From Streptomyces mangrovi (GTDB taxonomy: Bacteria > Actinomycetota > Actinomycetes > Streptomycetales > Streptomycetaceae): a stretch of DNA of 64,000 bases. The notes under the pieces were generated by a model. It did no database searches. It worked only from the letters and a program-made list of their open reading frames with translations, and was not told where the DNA came from. Positions 50,557-60,197 of this stretch are shown in pieces. Position numbers and translations under genes: made by a program. Within the stretch, counting starts at the first letter, position 1. Every line of letters starts with the position of its first letter. The stretch is taken from positions 1 through 64,000 of the forward strand of contig NZ_FOSG01000010.1 in assembly GCF_900114215.1 (NCBI RefSeq), given 5' to 3'.

Positions 50557-52167
50557 GTGAGCGCGGTGAGCGCCGCGGACCGGCAGGCCGCCGCCGAGGC
50601 GGCCCGGCGGCGGACGTTCGCGGTGATCAGCCACCCGGACGCGGGCAAGTCGACGCTGACCGAGGCGCTGGCCCTGCACGCCCACGCGATCACCTCGGCC
50701 GGCGCGGTGCACGGCAAGGCCGGCCGGCGCGGAGTGGCCTCGGACTGGATGGAGATGGAGAAGGCCCGCGGCATCTCGGTGACCTCCGCGGTGCTGCAGT
50801 TCGCCCACCGCGACGCGGTGCTGAACCTGCTGGACACCCCCGGCCACGCGGACTTCTCCGAGGACACCTACCGGGTACTGGCCGCCGTGGACTGCGCGGT
50901 GATGCTCATCGACGCGGCCAAGGGCCTGGAGGAGCAGACCCGCAAGCTGTTCGACGTCTGCCGCCACCGCGGCATCCCCGTCATCACGTTCGTCAACAAG
51001 TGGGACCGGCCCGGCCGCGACGCCCTGGAGCTGCTGGACGAGATCGAGTCCGAGTTCCGCCTCAGGCCCACCCCCGTCACCTGGCCGGTCGGCGACGCCG
51101 GCCATCTGCGCGGGCTGATCGACGTGCGCGAACCGGAGCGGATGCTGCGCTACACCCGCGCCCCCGGCGGTGCCCGGGCGGCGGCCGAGGAGAGCGTCCC
51201 GGCCGACCGGGCGGCCGCCGAGGAGGGCGCCGACTGGGCCAGGGCGATCGAGGAACTGGAGCTGCTGCGCGCCGACGGCGCCGAGCACGACCAGGGCTCG
51301 TTCCTGGCGGGCAAGTCCACGCCGGTGTTCTTCGGCGCGGCCGTCTCCAACATCGGGGTACGGCTGCTGCTGGACGCCGTGGTCGACCTCGCCCCGCCGC
51401 CCGGGGCGCGCGAGCTGGCCGGAGGCGGCAGCCGGCCCGTCGACGCCCCGTTCGCCGGCCTGGTGTTCAAGGTGCAGGCCAACATGGACCGCGCCCACCG
51501 CGACCGCATCGCCTTCATGCGGGTGTGCTCCGGGGTCTTCGAACGCGGTACGACCGTCATCCGGGCCGCATCGGGCAAGCCGTTCGCCACCAAGTACGCC
51601 CACAGCGTCTTCGGCCAGGACCGCTCCTCGGTCGACGTCGCCTACCCCGGCGACGTGGTCGGCCTGGTCAACGCCACGGCCCTGCGGGTGGGCGACACCC
51701 TCTACAGCGGAAAGCCCGCCGCCTTCCCGCCCATGCCCACCTTCGCCCCCGAGCACTTCGCCGTCGCCCGCCCCGCCGACATCGGCCGCTCCAAGCAGTT
51801 CCGCCGCGGCATCGCGCAGCTGGACGAGGAGGGCGTGGTCCAGGTCCTCGTCTCCGATCTGCGCGGCGAGCAGGCGCCGGTGCTGGCCGCGGTCGGGCCC
51901 ATGCAGTTCGACGTGGTCGCCCACCGCATGGAGCACGAGTTCTCCGCCCCCGTGCGACTGGAGCCGCTGCCCTACCACGTCGCCCGGGCCACCGACGCCG
52001 CCGGCGCGGACGCCCTCAACCGCACCCGGCTGGTGACCGGGGAGGGCCTGGTCCGCAGCCGCGACACCACCCACCTCGCGCTCTTCCCCAGCCGCTGGCA
52101 GGCCGACTCCTTCGCCCGCGAGTTCCCCGGCGCCCGCCTGGAGACGCTCATCGCCGCCCACACCTGA
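50557..52167 (+). CDS. prfC: Peptide chain release factor 3
   Basis: This 536-residue translational GTPase has G1 SHPDAGKST, G3 LDTPGHADF and G4 FVNKWDRP, followed by the domain II and III regions of RF3. The late LPYHVARATD and HLALFPSRWQADSFAREFP are also typical. RF3 removes RF1/RF2 from the ribosome after termination. GTG 50557 has GGAG eight bases upstream. An insertion of Ala/Glu-rich sequence (about 205-230) is seen. Confidence 0.95.
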   Translation: MSAVSAADRQAAAEAARRRTFAVISHPDAGKSTLTEALALHAHAITSAGAVHGKAGRRGVASDWMEMEKARGISVTSAVLQFAHRDAVLNLLDTPGHADFSEDTYRVLAAVDCAVMLIDAAKGLEEQTRKLFDVCRHRGIPVITFVNKWDRPGRDALELLDEIESEFRLRPTPVTWPVGDAGHLRGLIDVREPERMLRYTRAPGGARAAAEESVPADRAAAEEGADWARAIEELELLRADGAEHDQGSFLAGKSTPVFFGAAVSNIGVRLLLDAVVDLAPPPGARELAGGGSRPVDAPFAGLVFKVQANMDRAHRDRIAFMRVCSGVFERGTTVIRAASGKPFATKYAHSVFGQDRSSVDVAYPGDVVGLVNATALRVGDTLYSGKPAAFPPMPTFAPEHFAVARPADIGRSKQFRRGIAQLDEEGVVQVLVSDLRGEQAPVLAAVGPMQFDVVAHRMEHEFSAPVRLEPLPYHVARATDAAGADALNRTRLVTGEGLVRSRDTTHLALFPSRWQADSFAREFPGARLETLIAAHT

Positions 52168-52180
52168 GGGGCGGGCCCGG

Positions 52181-53500
52181 TCAGGGGCGCGGGGCGGCGC
52201 CGGCCAGCCGTCCGGCGACCTCCCGCAGGGCCGACAGCAGCTCCTCCGGCTCGCGCGAGAGGTCCAGGCCGTGCCGGTACAGCCGCACCCCCCGCCCGTC
52301 CGGCCCGGCCGCCGTCCCGCGCACCTCGTGGAAGTACGCGGGCAGCGCCCCGCCCGCGTACACCAGGTGCGCCTCGCGCAGGCCGAGCACGGTGGCGTAC
52401 GCCAGCGCCTGGTACAGGTCGGCGGCGGGCGGCCCGCCGTCCTCCCCGGCGACCTTGTACTTGGCGTCGGCGACGGCGAGCGGGGTGCGGCCGTCGCCGC
52501 CGCGCACGACGAGGTCGGGGCGCATCCGCACCAGGCCGGCGGTGTCGAGGTGGTGGGGGTCCTGGAGGCGCGCGGTCAGGCCGTGCTCCCTGAGGGCCTC
52601 GCGCAGGGCGACGGTCACGAAGTCCTCGAACAGCTTGTTCATGTCGAGCAGGAAGCCGTCCACGGCGAGCGGTTCGGCCCCGGCGGGCCGGTGCTCGGGC
52701 GAGGAGCCGCGCAGTACGGCCTCGGCCAGCCGCAGCGCGGGCCGGTAGCGGGAGTTCAGGCGCGAGGGCCGCCAGCGCGGCGGCTCCTGCCCCCGTATCA
52801 GCGGCGCGGCGCCCGCCAGGCGCAGACGCTGGTGGGCCAGGCGCCGCCGGACGGCCCCGGGCACCCCCGGCAGCCGCAGCAGCCGCTCGGCGGCGGCGCG
52901 CAGGAGGCGGTTCTCGGCGATGTCCTCGGTGTACGCGTCGTAGGCGATCTCCACGGGCGGGGTGCGGCCGAAGTGCCGCCGGATCTGCTCGGCCTCGCGT
53001 ATCCGCCCGCGTACCACCAGCGCGGACTCCTCCACCTCCCGGTAGCCCTGGAGGACCCCGCGCCGCAGCGCCGCGTCCACCCGCCGCTCCACGGCGTGCG
53101 CGAGCGCGGGGACGACGTCGTCGTACGCGCCGGTGTCGACGGTGCCCTCCCGGCCGTCGCGCCAGGCGCGCTCCGGGTCGAGGCTGAAGCCGAGCAGGAA
53201 GAACAGCCGGCGCACCGGCGTCTTGGGCGCGATCCGCAGAACCGGGCCGCCGCCGGGTACGCGCACGGCGCCGACCCGGCTGCCCGCCCGCAGCAGCCAG
53301 TGCCCGGCCCGGCCGGGATCGGGGGCGGCGCTGTGCAGGACGCCGGAGGAGATGAGCGCCCGCCCCGCCGCGGCGTCCAGGGGGACGGAGACGGCGGGCC
53401 CGTACTCGCGCAGCACCACCTCGCGCGCCGCCTCGCGCACGGGCGCCGCCTCGCGCACGGGCACGTCCGCGCTCACGGGCCCGGCCGCGTCCGCGGTCAC
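52181..53500 (-). CDS. mcrC: McrC-type nuclease subunit of a type IV restriction system
   Basis: This 439-residue protein has the McrC central region (YTEDIAENRLLRAAAERLL) and a C-terminal PD-(D/E)xK nuclease. The nuclease shows FEDFVTVAL, VRMRPDLVVR and VADAKYK, supplying Asp and Asp-x-Lys. It cuts DNA once recruited by the McrB GTPase ring. GTG 53500 overlaps the mcrB stop (GTGA). Confidence 0.92.
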   Translation of the reverse strand: MTADAAGPVSADVPVREAAPVREAAREVVLREYGPAVSVPLDAAAGRALISSGVLHSAAPDPGRAGHWLLRAGSRVGAVRVPGGGPVLRIAPKTPVRRLFFLLGFSLDPERAWRDGREGTVDTGAYDDVVPALAHAVERRVDAALRRGVLQGYREVEESALVVRGRIREAEQIRRHFGRTPPVEIAYDAYTEDIAENRLLRAAAERLLRLPGVPGAVRRRLAHQRLRLAGAAPLIRGQEPPRWRPSRLNSRYRPALRLAEAVLRGSSPEHRPAGAEPLAVDGFLLDMNKLFEDFVTVALREALREHGLTARLQDPHHLDTAGLVRMRPDLVVRGGDGRTPLAVADAKYKVAGEDGGPPAADLYQALAYATVLGLREAHLVYAGGALPAYFHEVRGTAAGPDGRGVRLYRHGLDLSREPEELLSALREVAGRLAGAAPRP

Positions 53501-55353
53501 GGGCGTTGCCCGCGCAGCGCGTCGAGGCCGTAGCGGGCGGCGACGTCGAGCCCCTCGCCGTAGTGGTGCTCCTCCAGCAGCGGCAGGATCTTGGTGCGCC
53601 AGGTCCGCTCCAGTCCACCGTCGCGGTACACCCCCGGCCTCATCAGGTACGAGGGCCCGATGGCGAAGTCGGGGTCGTCGATCAGGGAGTTGAGGGCGTC
53701 CAGCAGGCGGGCGGGCTCCGCGTCCCGGCCCTCGCGCTCCAGCCAGCGTGCGAGCAGACCGGCGGTCGGCTCGGTGCGCGGGGACAGCTCCACGAACGCG
53801 AAGCGGCGCCGCATGGCCGCGTCCACCAGCGCGATGGAGCGGTCGGCGGTGTTCATCGTGCCGATCACGAAGAGGTTGGGCGGCAGCGCGAAGTCGTCGC
53901 CGGAGTAGGTCAGCCGCACGGACCGGTCCCGGTACTCCAGGAGGAAGTACAGCTCGCCGAAGACCTTCGCGAGGTTGGCGCGGTTGATCTCGTCGATGAT
54001 CAGGAAGTGCGGCACGTGCCGGTTCCCCTCGCGGGAGGCGAGGTCGGCCAGCTCCCGCAGCGGGCCCGCCGTCAGACGGAAGGCCACCTCCCGCGTCTCC
54101 GGGTCCGCCGCGGGCCGGAAGCCCTCGAAGAAGTCCTCGTAGGCGTAGGAGGGGTGGAACTGCACGATCTTGACCTGCTCCGGCCCGCCGCCGAAGTGCT
54201 CGGCCAGCCTCATCGCCAGATACGTCTTGCCCGTGCCCGGCGGTCCGTAGAAGACCAACTGCTTCTCGTCCAGCAGCAGTTCGCGCACCTCCTCCAGCCA
54301 GGACCGGTCGTGGACGAGGAGGTCCGCGGCCAGCTCCCCGGTGACCTGCGGCAGTGTCAGCTCCCGCTGCGCCGGCCGCTCGCCGCTGCCCCCGGCCGCC
54401 GACGGCTCCGCGCCCTCCACCTGCCCGGCGGACGCGCCTGGTGCGTCCAGCCCTTCCAGCCCTTCCCGTCCGTCCAGTCCGTCCAGCGCCTCCAGGACAC
54501 CGGTCAGGTCGACCACGTCGTGCTGCACCGACAGCTTCTGCTGCACCTCCCCCGGCAGCTCCTCGTACGGGTGGCCGCCGGGCCGCCAGTCGACGGTGCG
54601 GCGCAGGTTGGACAGCCCGCCCGGTGATGCGGTCTGCACGGCCTCCCCGGTGATCCGCCCGGTGTACAGCCGGTCGTCGTCGAAGGTGGCGACCGTGTCG
54701 CCGACGCGCATCTGCGTCAGGAAGGCGTGCAACTCGTCGACCAGGCCCTGCTTCTGGTGGTACGAGGCCGCCCCCTCGTACCCCTCCTCGACGAAGCGGC
54801 GCAGCGCGCTCTTGGTCGGGTCGCTCTCCTCCAGCGGCGGCAGGTGCGCGCCGGAGAGCGAGACGATCCCCTCCGCCGGCCACAGCTTCCGCGCCAGGTT
54901 GTGTCCCGAGACGTTGGCGCCGCGCACCAGCCACGCCTTGCGCGGGGCGCGCCAGGCGGTGGACAGGTAGTCGGCCAGCGGATGGCCCTCGTCGGTGCGC
55001 CAGGACTCCGGGCCGGAGGCGTCGTAGCCGTAGACCAGGGCTGCGGCGGCCGAGGAGGAGTTGCACTCGATGTCCCGGGCCGTCACCCAGCGCGGCGGCG
55101 CCTGCGGCCGGCCGGGATCGGCGGGCGCGTCGACGAGCCCGCCGCTCGCGCGCAGTTCGGCGCGCAGACGGCGTGCGTGGTCGCCGAGCCCGGGGGACGC
55201 CCCGGCGGCCACCGCCGACTCCTTGAACAGGAGGAACCTGTTCGTGCCGTTGTTGCCGAACTCGGTGAGCAGGCAGCCTCGCGCCTCGCCGCCGCCCCTG
55301 GGGAGCCTGATGCGGAACTCGGGTGCGCCGGGGAGGCGTTCGGGCTGCGGCAT
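53497..55353 (-). CDS. mcrB: McrB-type AAA+ GTPase with EVE-like N-terminal domain
   Basis: In this 618-residue protein the C-terminal AAA+ part has Walker A GPPGTGKTY (370-378), Walker B FLIIDEINRAN and the McrB signature MNTADRS. The N-terminal half is not the McrB DUF3578 type. Residues about 139-280 (AWLVRGANVSG, EGIVSLSGAHL, VGDTVATFDDDRLYTGRITG) look like an EVE/PUA-type reader of modified bases. With McrC it should recognise and cut foreign DNA with modified cytosine or similar. ATG 55353 has GGAGG eight bases upstream; GTG 55380 lacks one. Confidence 0.9.
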   Translation of the reverse strand: MPQPERLPGAPEFRIRLPRGGGEARGCLLTEFGNNGTNRFLLFKESAVAAGASPGLGDHARRLRAELRASGGLVDAPADPGRPQAPPRWVTARDIECNSSSAAAALVYGYDASGPESWRTDEGHPLADYLSTAWRAPRKAWLVRGANVSGHNLARKLWPAEGIVSLSGAHLPPLEESDPTKSALRRFVEEGYEGAASYHQKQGLVDELHAFLTQMRVGDTVATFDDDRLYTGRITGEAVQTASPGGLSNLRRTVDWRPGGHPYEELPGEVQQKLSVQHDVVDLTGVLEALDGLDGREGLEGLDAPGASAGQVEGAEPSAAGGSGERPAQRELTLPQVTGELAADLLVHDRSWLEEVRELLLDEKQLVFYGPPGTGKTYLAMRLAEHFGGGPEQVKIVQFHPSYAYEDFFEGFRPAADPETREVAFRLTAGPLRELADLASREGNRHVPHFLIIDEINRANLAKVFGELYFLLEYRDRSVRLTYSGDDFALPPNLFVIGTMNTADRSIALVDAAMRRRFAFVELSPRTEPTAGLLARWLEREGRDAEPARLLDALNSLIDDPDFAIGPSYLMRPGVYRDGGLERTWRTKILPLLEEHHYGEGLDVAARYGLDALRGQRP

Positions 55354-55398
55354 GGGAGGACCCTCCGGGTAGAGCGGCACCTGCGTTAACGCCCCACA

Positions 55399-55429
55399 CC
55401 TTACCTGTTGACATTGTCAATAGGTAAGG
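55399..55429. promoter_or_regulatory. 31-base palindrome upstream of mcrBC
   Basis: CCTTACCTGTTGACA and TGTCAATAGGTAAGG flank a single T, with 14 of 15 positions paired. It is the only AT-rich site between tetR and mcrB and contains a -35-like TTGACA on both strands. Length and symmetry fit a TetR-type operator; the adjacent TetR is one candidate. Confidence 0.65.
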
Positions 55430-55502
55430 CGGTGTTGTGGGTGGATGCCCGGCGATCGGCGCCGCCCGCCCCTGCCCGGGGCCGGTGGTCCGGCCGGGCC
55501 GC

Positions 55503-56132
55503 TCAGGCCCGGTCGTCCTCGCGCCGGCCGCGTTCCGCGCCGTCGGCCGGGGGCAGGGCCGGGGAGAGGCAGCGGCGTACCAGGGCCAGGGTGCGGTCGG
55601 TCACGGAGTCCAGCGCCGCGCCGCGCTCCACGGCGGCCAGGGCCGTGTGCAGCATCCCGGCGATCAGGTCGGCGGTCAGTTCGGGGTCGGGGGCGCCGAT
55701 CTCCCGGACGGCGGCGCGGAAGGGGGCGACCTGCTCCAGGTGGAGTTCCATCAGCCGCTCCTGGCAGGCGGGGGGCAGGCCGGCGCTCATCAGGGCGGCG
55801 GCCGGCCGGTGCGCGCCCTCGGCGCCCAGGCGCAGGCTCTCCCGGAAGAACGCCTCGACGCGTTCCACCGGGCCGCTCGCCGCGGCCATGGCGCCGGCCA
55901 GCGCCTCGTTCGACCGCCGGAAGGCCTCCTCGGTGACGGTCGCCAGCAGGGCCGCCGAGGAGTCGAAGTACTGGTAGACGCTGGAGCGGGCCAGGCCCGC
56001 CCGGGCGCCGACCGCCGCCGGGGTGACGGCGGAGGCGCCCTCGCTCACCAGGATGTCGATCGCCGCTCCCACCAGCGCCTCGCGCTGGTGGGCACGGTGT
56101 TCGGCGACGGTGGAGGCGTTGATCTTCGGCAT
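55503..56132 (-). CDS. TetR-family transcriptional regulator
   Basis: This 209-residue regulator has the TetR helix-turn-helix VTPAAVGARAGLARSSVYQYF (split across 36-56) and a variable C-terminal ligand domain. It is the third gene of a leftward set with an ABC exporter, so it probably controls that exporter, perhaps through the palindrome at 58179. Start ATG 56132 (MPKINAST). Confidence 0.93.
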   Translation of the reverse strand: MPKINASTVAEHRAHQREALVGAAIDILVSEGASAVTPAAVGARAGLARSSVYQYFDSSAALLATVTEEAFRRSNEALAGAMAAASGPVERVEAFFRESLRLGAEGAHRPAAALMSAGLPPACQERLMELHLEQVAPFRAAVREIGAPDPELTADLIAGMLHTALAAVERGAALDSVTDRTLALVRRCLSPALPPADGAERGRREDDRA

Positions 56133-56192
56133 GCGGTGCGGACTCCGGGGTGGCGGACGGGGCCGGGAGTGCGCACCGGTCCACGGCCCCGG

Positions 56193-56942
56193 TCAGGACA
56201 GGCGGCCGTCGACCATCTCGTACACCCGGTCGGCAGCGTCCATTATCGCCGTGTCGTGGGTGACCATGACCGTGGCCGTGCCGCGCTCGTGGGTCTGCTC
56301 GGCGAGCAGCCGTACCGCCTCGGCCGAACGCACCCGGTCCAGCGCGGAGGTGGGCTCGTCCACCAGCAGGACGGCGGGGGAGGTCATCAGCGCGCGGGCC
56401 AGGCCCGCGCGCTGGCGTTCGCCGCCGGAGAGCTGGTGCGGCCGGGAGCCGGCGCGGTGCGCGAGCCCGACCGCTTCGATGAGCTCGTCGGCCCGGGCCC
56501 GGGCGGCGGCGTCGAGCCGGCCGTCGATGTGCGCGGGCAGCAGGAGCTGTTCCCGGACGGTCAGCGAGGCCAGCAGGTTGGACTGCTGGAAGACGAAGCC
56601 GATGTGGCGCCGGCGGGCCGCGGTGCGCTCCTTGTCCGACAGGGCGGTCAGCTCGGTGCCGGCGACGCGGACGGTGCCCGAGGTGGGCCGCTGGAGGCCG
56701 CCGGCCACGGCCAGGAGGCTGGACTTGCCCGAGCCCGAGGGGCCGACGACGGCGGTGAACTCGCCGGGGGCGACGGCCAGTTCGACGTGGTCCAGGGCGG
56801 TCACGGCGGTGTCGCCGTCGCCCAGGGTGAGGGTGACATCGAGCAGTCGCAGCCCGCCGGAGTCGGCGGTCTCCGGTGCGTCCGCGGCGTCTGCGGCGTC
56901 CGGTGCGGCCCGGTGGCCGGCGGCGGTGGAGGGCGTGGTCAT
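56193..56942 (-). CDS. ABC transporter ATP-binding protein (MacB/LolD type)
   Basis: This 249-residue ATPase has Walker A GPSGSGKSS, Q-loop QQSNLLASLTV, signature LSGGERQRAGLARAL and Walker B VLLVDEPTSALD. It pairs with the FtsX-like permease whose stop it overlaps (ATGA). The N-terminal 25 residues are an Ala/Asp-rich tail. Confidence 0.94.
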   Translation of the reverse strand: MTTPSTAAGHRAAPDAADAADAPETADSGGLRLLDVTLTLGDGDTAVTALDHVELAVAPGEFTAVVGPSGSGKSSLLAVAGGLQRPTSGTVRVAGTELTALSDKERTAARRRHIGFVFQQSNLLASLTVREQLLLPAHIDGRLDAAARARADELIEAVGLAHRAGSRPHQLSGGERQRAGLARALMTSPAVLLVDEPTSALDRVRSAEAVRLLAEQTHERGTATVMVTHDTAIMDAADRVYEMVDGRLS

Positions 56943-58075
56943 CGGGTGGCTCCCAGGGCGGTCAGGGGGTCGACGGCGGTGATGCGGCGGACGGCGACGG
57001 CGGCGCCCACGGTCCCCAGCCCGATGAGCAGGCCGGAGGAGGTGGCGATGGCCGGGGCGGACAGGGAGAACGGCGCCTTGCCGATCATCGCGCTCCCCAG
57101 CGCCAGGCCGACGGCGGTGCCGAGGGCCGTCGCGCCGACGAGTACGGCGACGACCTGGGCGAGCGCGTCGCGCAGGATGTACCCGGTGGGCGCGCCGAGC
57201 GCCTTCAGCAGCGCGATCTCGGCCTTGCGCTGCACGGTCCAGACGGTGAAGAACGCGCCGACGACGAGCGCGGAGATGGCGTACAGGAAGCCTTTGATCA
57301 GGGCCATGGTGCTCGATTCGGCCGTGTAGCCCGGGGAGGCGCCGAAGGTGGCCTCCTTGGTGTCGGCGCGGGTGCCGGTCGCCTTCTCCACGGCCGCCAC
57401 GGCCGGGGTGCCGGCGCCGTCCTGAAGGGTCAGGGCGACGGCCGTGGCCTGCCCGCGCGCGGCCTCGGGCAGTTCGCCCGGCAGGCCGTAGTGCACATGG
57501 CGCCAGGTGTCGAGGTCGGCGTAGGCGACGCCGATGTGGCCGTAGGAGACGGTGTCGTCGACCAGGCCGACGACGGTCAGCGGGACCTCGCTCTTGTCGA
57601 CGGTGAGGACGTCCCCGATCTCCACGCCCAGGTCGGCGATCTCCCGGGTGATGACGATGCCCGCGCCGTCCTCGCTGATGCGCTCGCCCTCGATGGGCTC
57701 GGGGGCGAGGGAGGAGTCCGGCTCCATGCCGAAGACGGCGAGGTTGACCTGCTCGCCCTTCTCGGCGCCCTCGGTCACCTGGGCGTTGACCAGTGTGTTC
57801 CCGAAGGGTTCGGCCCGCTCCACGCCCGGGGCCTTCGCCCAGGCCTGCCAGTCGGCCCGTTCCACGGTCGAGCGGGAGAACTGCTCGCCGGTGGCCTTCT
57901 CGTCGAAGGCCATGTGGGTCATGGGCAGCGCGCGCAGGCCGGATATGCCGGCGTCCGCGAGGCCGGAGGCCAGTCCGGACAGCAGGACGCCGAGTACGGC
58001 GATGAGCGCGACGACCGCGCCCATCAGGGCGAAGCGACCGCGGGCGAAGCGCAGGTCGCGCAGGGCGAGGAACAC
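56939..58075 (-). CDS. FtsX-like ABC permease
   Basis: This 378-residue MacB/FtsX-type permease has one N-terminal helix (about 15-38), a large extracellular domain (about 45-240) and three C-terminal helices (from about 255, ALIKGFLYAISALVVGAFF). Such exporters act on lipids, peptides or antibiotics. GTG 58075 follows GGAG; longer readings enter the operator region. Confidence 0.92.
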   Translation of the reverse strand: MFLALRDLRFARGRFALMGAVVALIAVLGVLLSGLASGLADAGISGLRALPMTHMAFDEKATGEQFSRSTVERADWQAWAKAPGVERAEPFGNTLVNAQVTEGAEKGEQVNLAVFGMEPDSSLAPEPIEGERISEDGAGIVITREIADLGVEIGDVLTVDKSEVPLTVVGLVDDTVSYGHIGVAYADLDTWRHVHYGLPGELPEAARGQATAVALTLQDGAGTPAVAAVEKATGTRADTKEATFGASPGYTAESSTMALIKGFLYAISALVVGAFFTVWTVQRKAEIALLKALGAPTGYILRDALAQVVAVLVGATALGTAVGLALGSAMIGKAPFSLSAPAIATSSGLLIGLGTVGAAVAVRRITAVDPLTALGATR

Positions 58076-58178
58076 GGGATCTCCGGGCGAAGGGGGGAGT
58101 GGGTGAGGGCAGGGGAGGGCGCGGCGGCAGGACGCGAGCAGGGCGCATCCGCCGCTTTGCCGAATCTTGACGACGGCC

Positions 58179-58209
58179 GTGTCGGCATCGTACCCGACGA
58201 TGCCGACAC
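58179..58209. promoter_or_regulatory. 31-base inverted repeat in the ABC/TetR operon promoter
   Basis: GTGTCGGCATCGT and ACGATGCCGACAC are perfect 13-base arms around five bases. A further half-site (TGTCGGC) follows at once. On the minus strand a -10-like TACGAT lies inside. It is the likely operator for the TetR of this operon. Confidence 0.65.
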
Positions 58210-58277
58210 GTGTGTCGGCTCCCTGTGTCCGGCGCTCCGCGTGCCTCACCGCCGCCTCCGCCGGAGCCCGACACGGA

Positions 58278-58316
58278 AACGCGGCGGCCCGGGGCATCGC
58301 CCCGGGCCGCCGCGTT
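58278..58316 (-). terminator. Intrinsic terminator of tyrS
   Basis: AACGCGGCGGCCCGGGGC and GCCCCGGGCCGCCGCGTT form a perfect 18-base stem with a three-base loop, starting 11 bases past the tyrS stop. The adenines give a short U-tract on the minus-strand transcript. Confidence 0.9.
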
Positions 58317-58327
58317 CGCGTGCCGTG

Positions 58328-59596
58328 TCAGGCTCCGGCGACCTCGACGGCCGCCAGGTTCTTCTTGCCGCGCCGCAGCACCAGCCAGCGCCCGTGCAGC
58401 AGCTGGTCGGCCGTGGCGACGGCGTCCTCGGCGGTCACCTTCACGTTGTTCACGTAGGCGCCGCCCTCCTTCACGGTGCGGCGGGCGGCCGACTTGCTCG
58501 CCACCAGGCCGACCTGCGCGAACAGATCGGTGATCTGGCCGAGTTCGCCCACCTTGGCGTGCGGAAGCTCGGAGACCGCGGCGGCCAGCGTCGCCTCGTC
58601 CAGCCCGGCGAGATCGCCCTGCCCGAACAGCGCCTTCGACGCGGCGACCACGGCCGCGCACTGGTCGGCGCCGTGCACCAGCGTGGTCAGCTCCTCGGCC
58701 AGGGCGCGCTGCGCGGCACGGGCCTGCGGCCGCTCCTCGGTCATCCGCTCCAGCTCCTCCAGCTCCTCGCGGGAGCGGAAGGAGAGGATGCGCATGTACC
58801 GCGAGATGTCCCGGTCGTCGGTGTTCAGCCAGAACTGGTAGAACGCGTACGGAGTGGTCATCTCCGGGTCCAGCCAGAGCGTGCCCGTCTCCGTCTTGCC
58901 GAACTTGGTGCCGTCCGCCTTCGTCATCAGCGGCGTCGCCAGCGCGTGCACCTCGGCGTGCGGCTCCAGGCGGTGGATCAGGTCCAGGCCGGCCGTGAGG
59001 TTGCCCCACTGGTCGCTGCCGCCGGTCTGGAGGGTGCAGCCGTACCGCCGGTACAGCTCCAGGAAGTCCATGGCCTGCAGCAGCTGGTAGCTGAACTCCG
59101 TGTAGGAGATGCCCTGGTCGGAGGCGAGGCGCTGGGCGACCGACTCCTTGGTGAGCATCTTGTTCACCCGGAAGTGCTTGCCGACGTCCCGCAGGAACCC
59201 GATCACGGACAGGCCCGAGATCCAGTCCATGTTGTTGACCATGACCGCCGCGTTGTCGCCCTCGAAGGAGAGGTACGGCTCGATCTGCGCGCGCAGCCGG
59301 GCCACCCACCCGGCGATGGTCTCGGAGTCGTTCAGGGTGCGCTCGGCGGTCGGCCGGGGATCGCCGATGTGGCCGGTCGCACCGCCCACGAGCGCCAGCG
59401 GCCGGTGCCCGGCCTGCTGGAGCCGCCGGACGGTGAGCACCTGCACCAGGTGCCCGACGTGCAGGCTGGGCGCGGTCGGGTCGAAGCCGCAATAGAACGT
59501 GACGGGGCCGTTCGCCAGAGCCTTGCGCAATGCGTCCTCGTCGGTGGACTGGGCGAGCAGCCCGCGCCACCTGAACTCGTCGACGATGGCCGTCAC
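58328..59596 (-). CDS. tyrS: Tyrosyl-tRNA synthetase
   Basis: This 422-residue class I synthetase has the HIGH-equivalent HVGH in [35 protein letters not shown], the KMSKS-equivalent KFGKTETG and a C-terminal S4 RNA-binding domain ([15 protein letters not shown]). It attaches tyrosine to tRNA-Tyr. GTG 59596 ([11 protein letters not shown]) is the family start. A terminator follows and no T-box leader is seen. Confidence 0.97.
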   Translation of the reverse strand: MTAIVDEFRWRGLLAQSTDEDALRKALANGPVTFYCGFDPTAPSLHVGHLVQVLTVRRLQQAGHRPLALVGGATGHIGDPRPTAERTLNDSETIAGWVARLRAQIEPYLSFEGDNAAVMVNNMDWISGLSVIGFLRDVGKHFRVNKMLTKESVAQRLASDQGISYTEFSYQLLQAMDFLELYRRYGCTLQTGGSDQWGNLTAGLDLIHRLEPHAEVHALATPLMTKADGTKFGKTETGTLWLDPEMTTPYAFYQFWLNTDDRDISRYMRILSFRSREELEELERMTEERPQARAAQRALAEELTTLVHGADQCAAVVAASKALFGQGDLAGLDEATLAAAVSELPHAKVGELGQITDLFAQVGLVASKSAARRTVKEGGAYVNNVKVTAEDAVATADQLLHGRWLVLRRGKKNLAAVEVAGA

Positions 59597-59720
59597 GGTC
59601 CTGTGTCTCCTTGGGTTGTGTTCCGGTCTGGCGGCCAGTGTAGTGCGCCGGCCGTTTCCCACCGTTTCCGCCTGTGGACGGCCGACCTGCCCGGCCCTCC
59701 GCCCGCCGCCGCGCCGGTCC

Positions 59721-60197
59721 TCACCCCCCGGCGGCCGGGGTGGTGAGGACCGCGCGGACGGTCTTGCCGCCGGGCGGGTGGGGGACGGTCTCCCAGTGGT
59801 CGGCGAGGGCGGTGACGAGGGTGAGGCCGTGCCCGCCGGTGCGGAGCGGCCCGGCCTCGGCGTCCGGCCCGTCATCCGGTCCGGCGTCCGGCGCGGAGAC
59901 GCGCGGCTTGCACTCCCCGCGTGCGTCGGTCACCTCGACGAGCAGGCGGCCGGCCGCCCGGTCGTAGGTGAGCGACAGGCGGAAGCAGCGGCCGGGCACG
60001 TGCCCGTGGAGGACGGCGTTGGCGGCCAGCTCCGCGACGACGAGTTCGGCGCGCTCGGCGAGGCCCTGCGGCACCTCCCAGGAGAGCATCTCGGTCACGG
60101 TCAGGAGCCGGGCCAGACGGGCCCCGCGCCGCGTGGACGACAGCAGTTGTGTGAAGGCGGCGAGGGCCGGTCCGGCCTGCGGTGTCGCTCGGTTCAT
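59721..60197 (-). CDS. RsbW-like ATP-binding protein (anti-sigma regulatory type)
   Basis: This 158-residue HATPase_c protein has the N-box [23 protein letters not shown] and the lid region [15 protein letters not shown]. In Streptomyces such small kinases are numerous and act as anti-sigma or partner-switch kinases; its partner is unknown. ATG 60197 is the start. Confidence 0.9.
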   Translation of the reverse strand: MNRATPQAGPALAAFTQLLSSTRRGARLARLLTVTEMLSWEVPQGLAERAELVVAELAANAVLHGHVPGRCFRLSLTYDRAAGRLLVEVTDARGECKPRVSAPDAGPDDGPDAEAGPLRTGGHGLTLVTALADHWETVPHPPGGKTVRAVLTTPAAGG

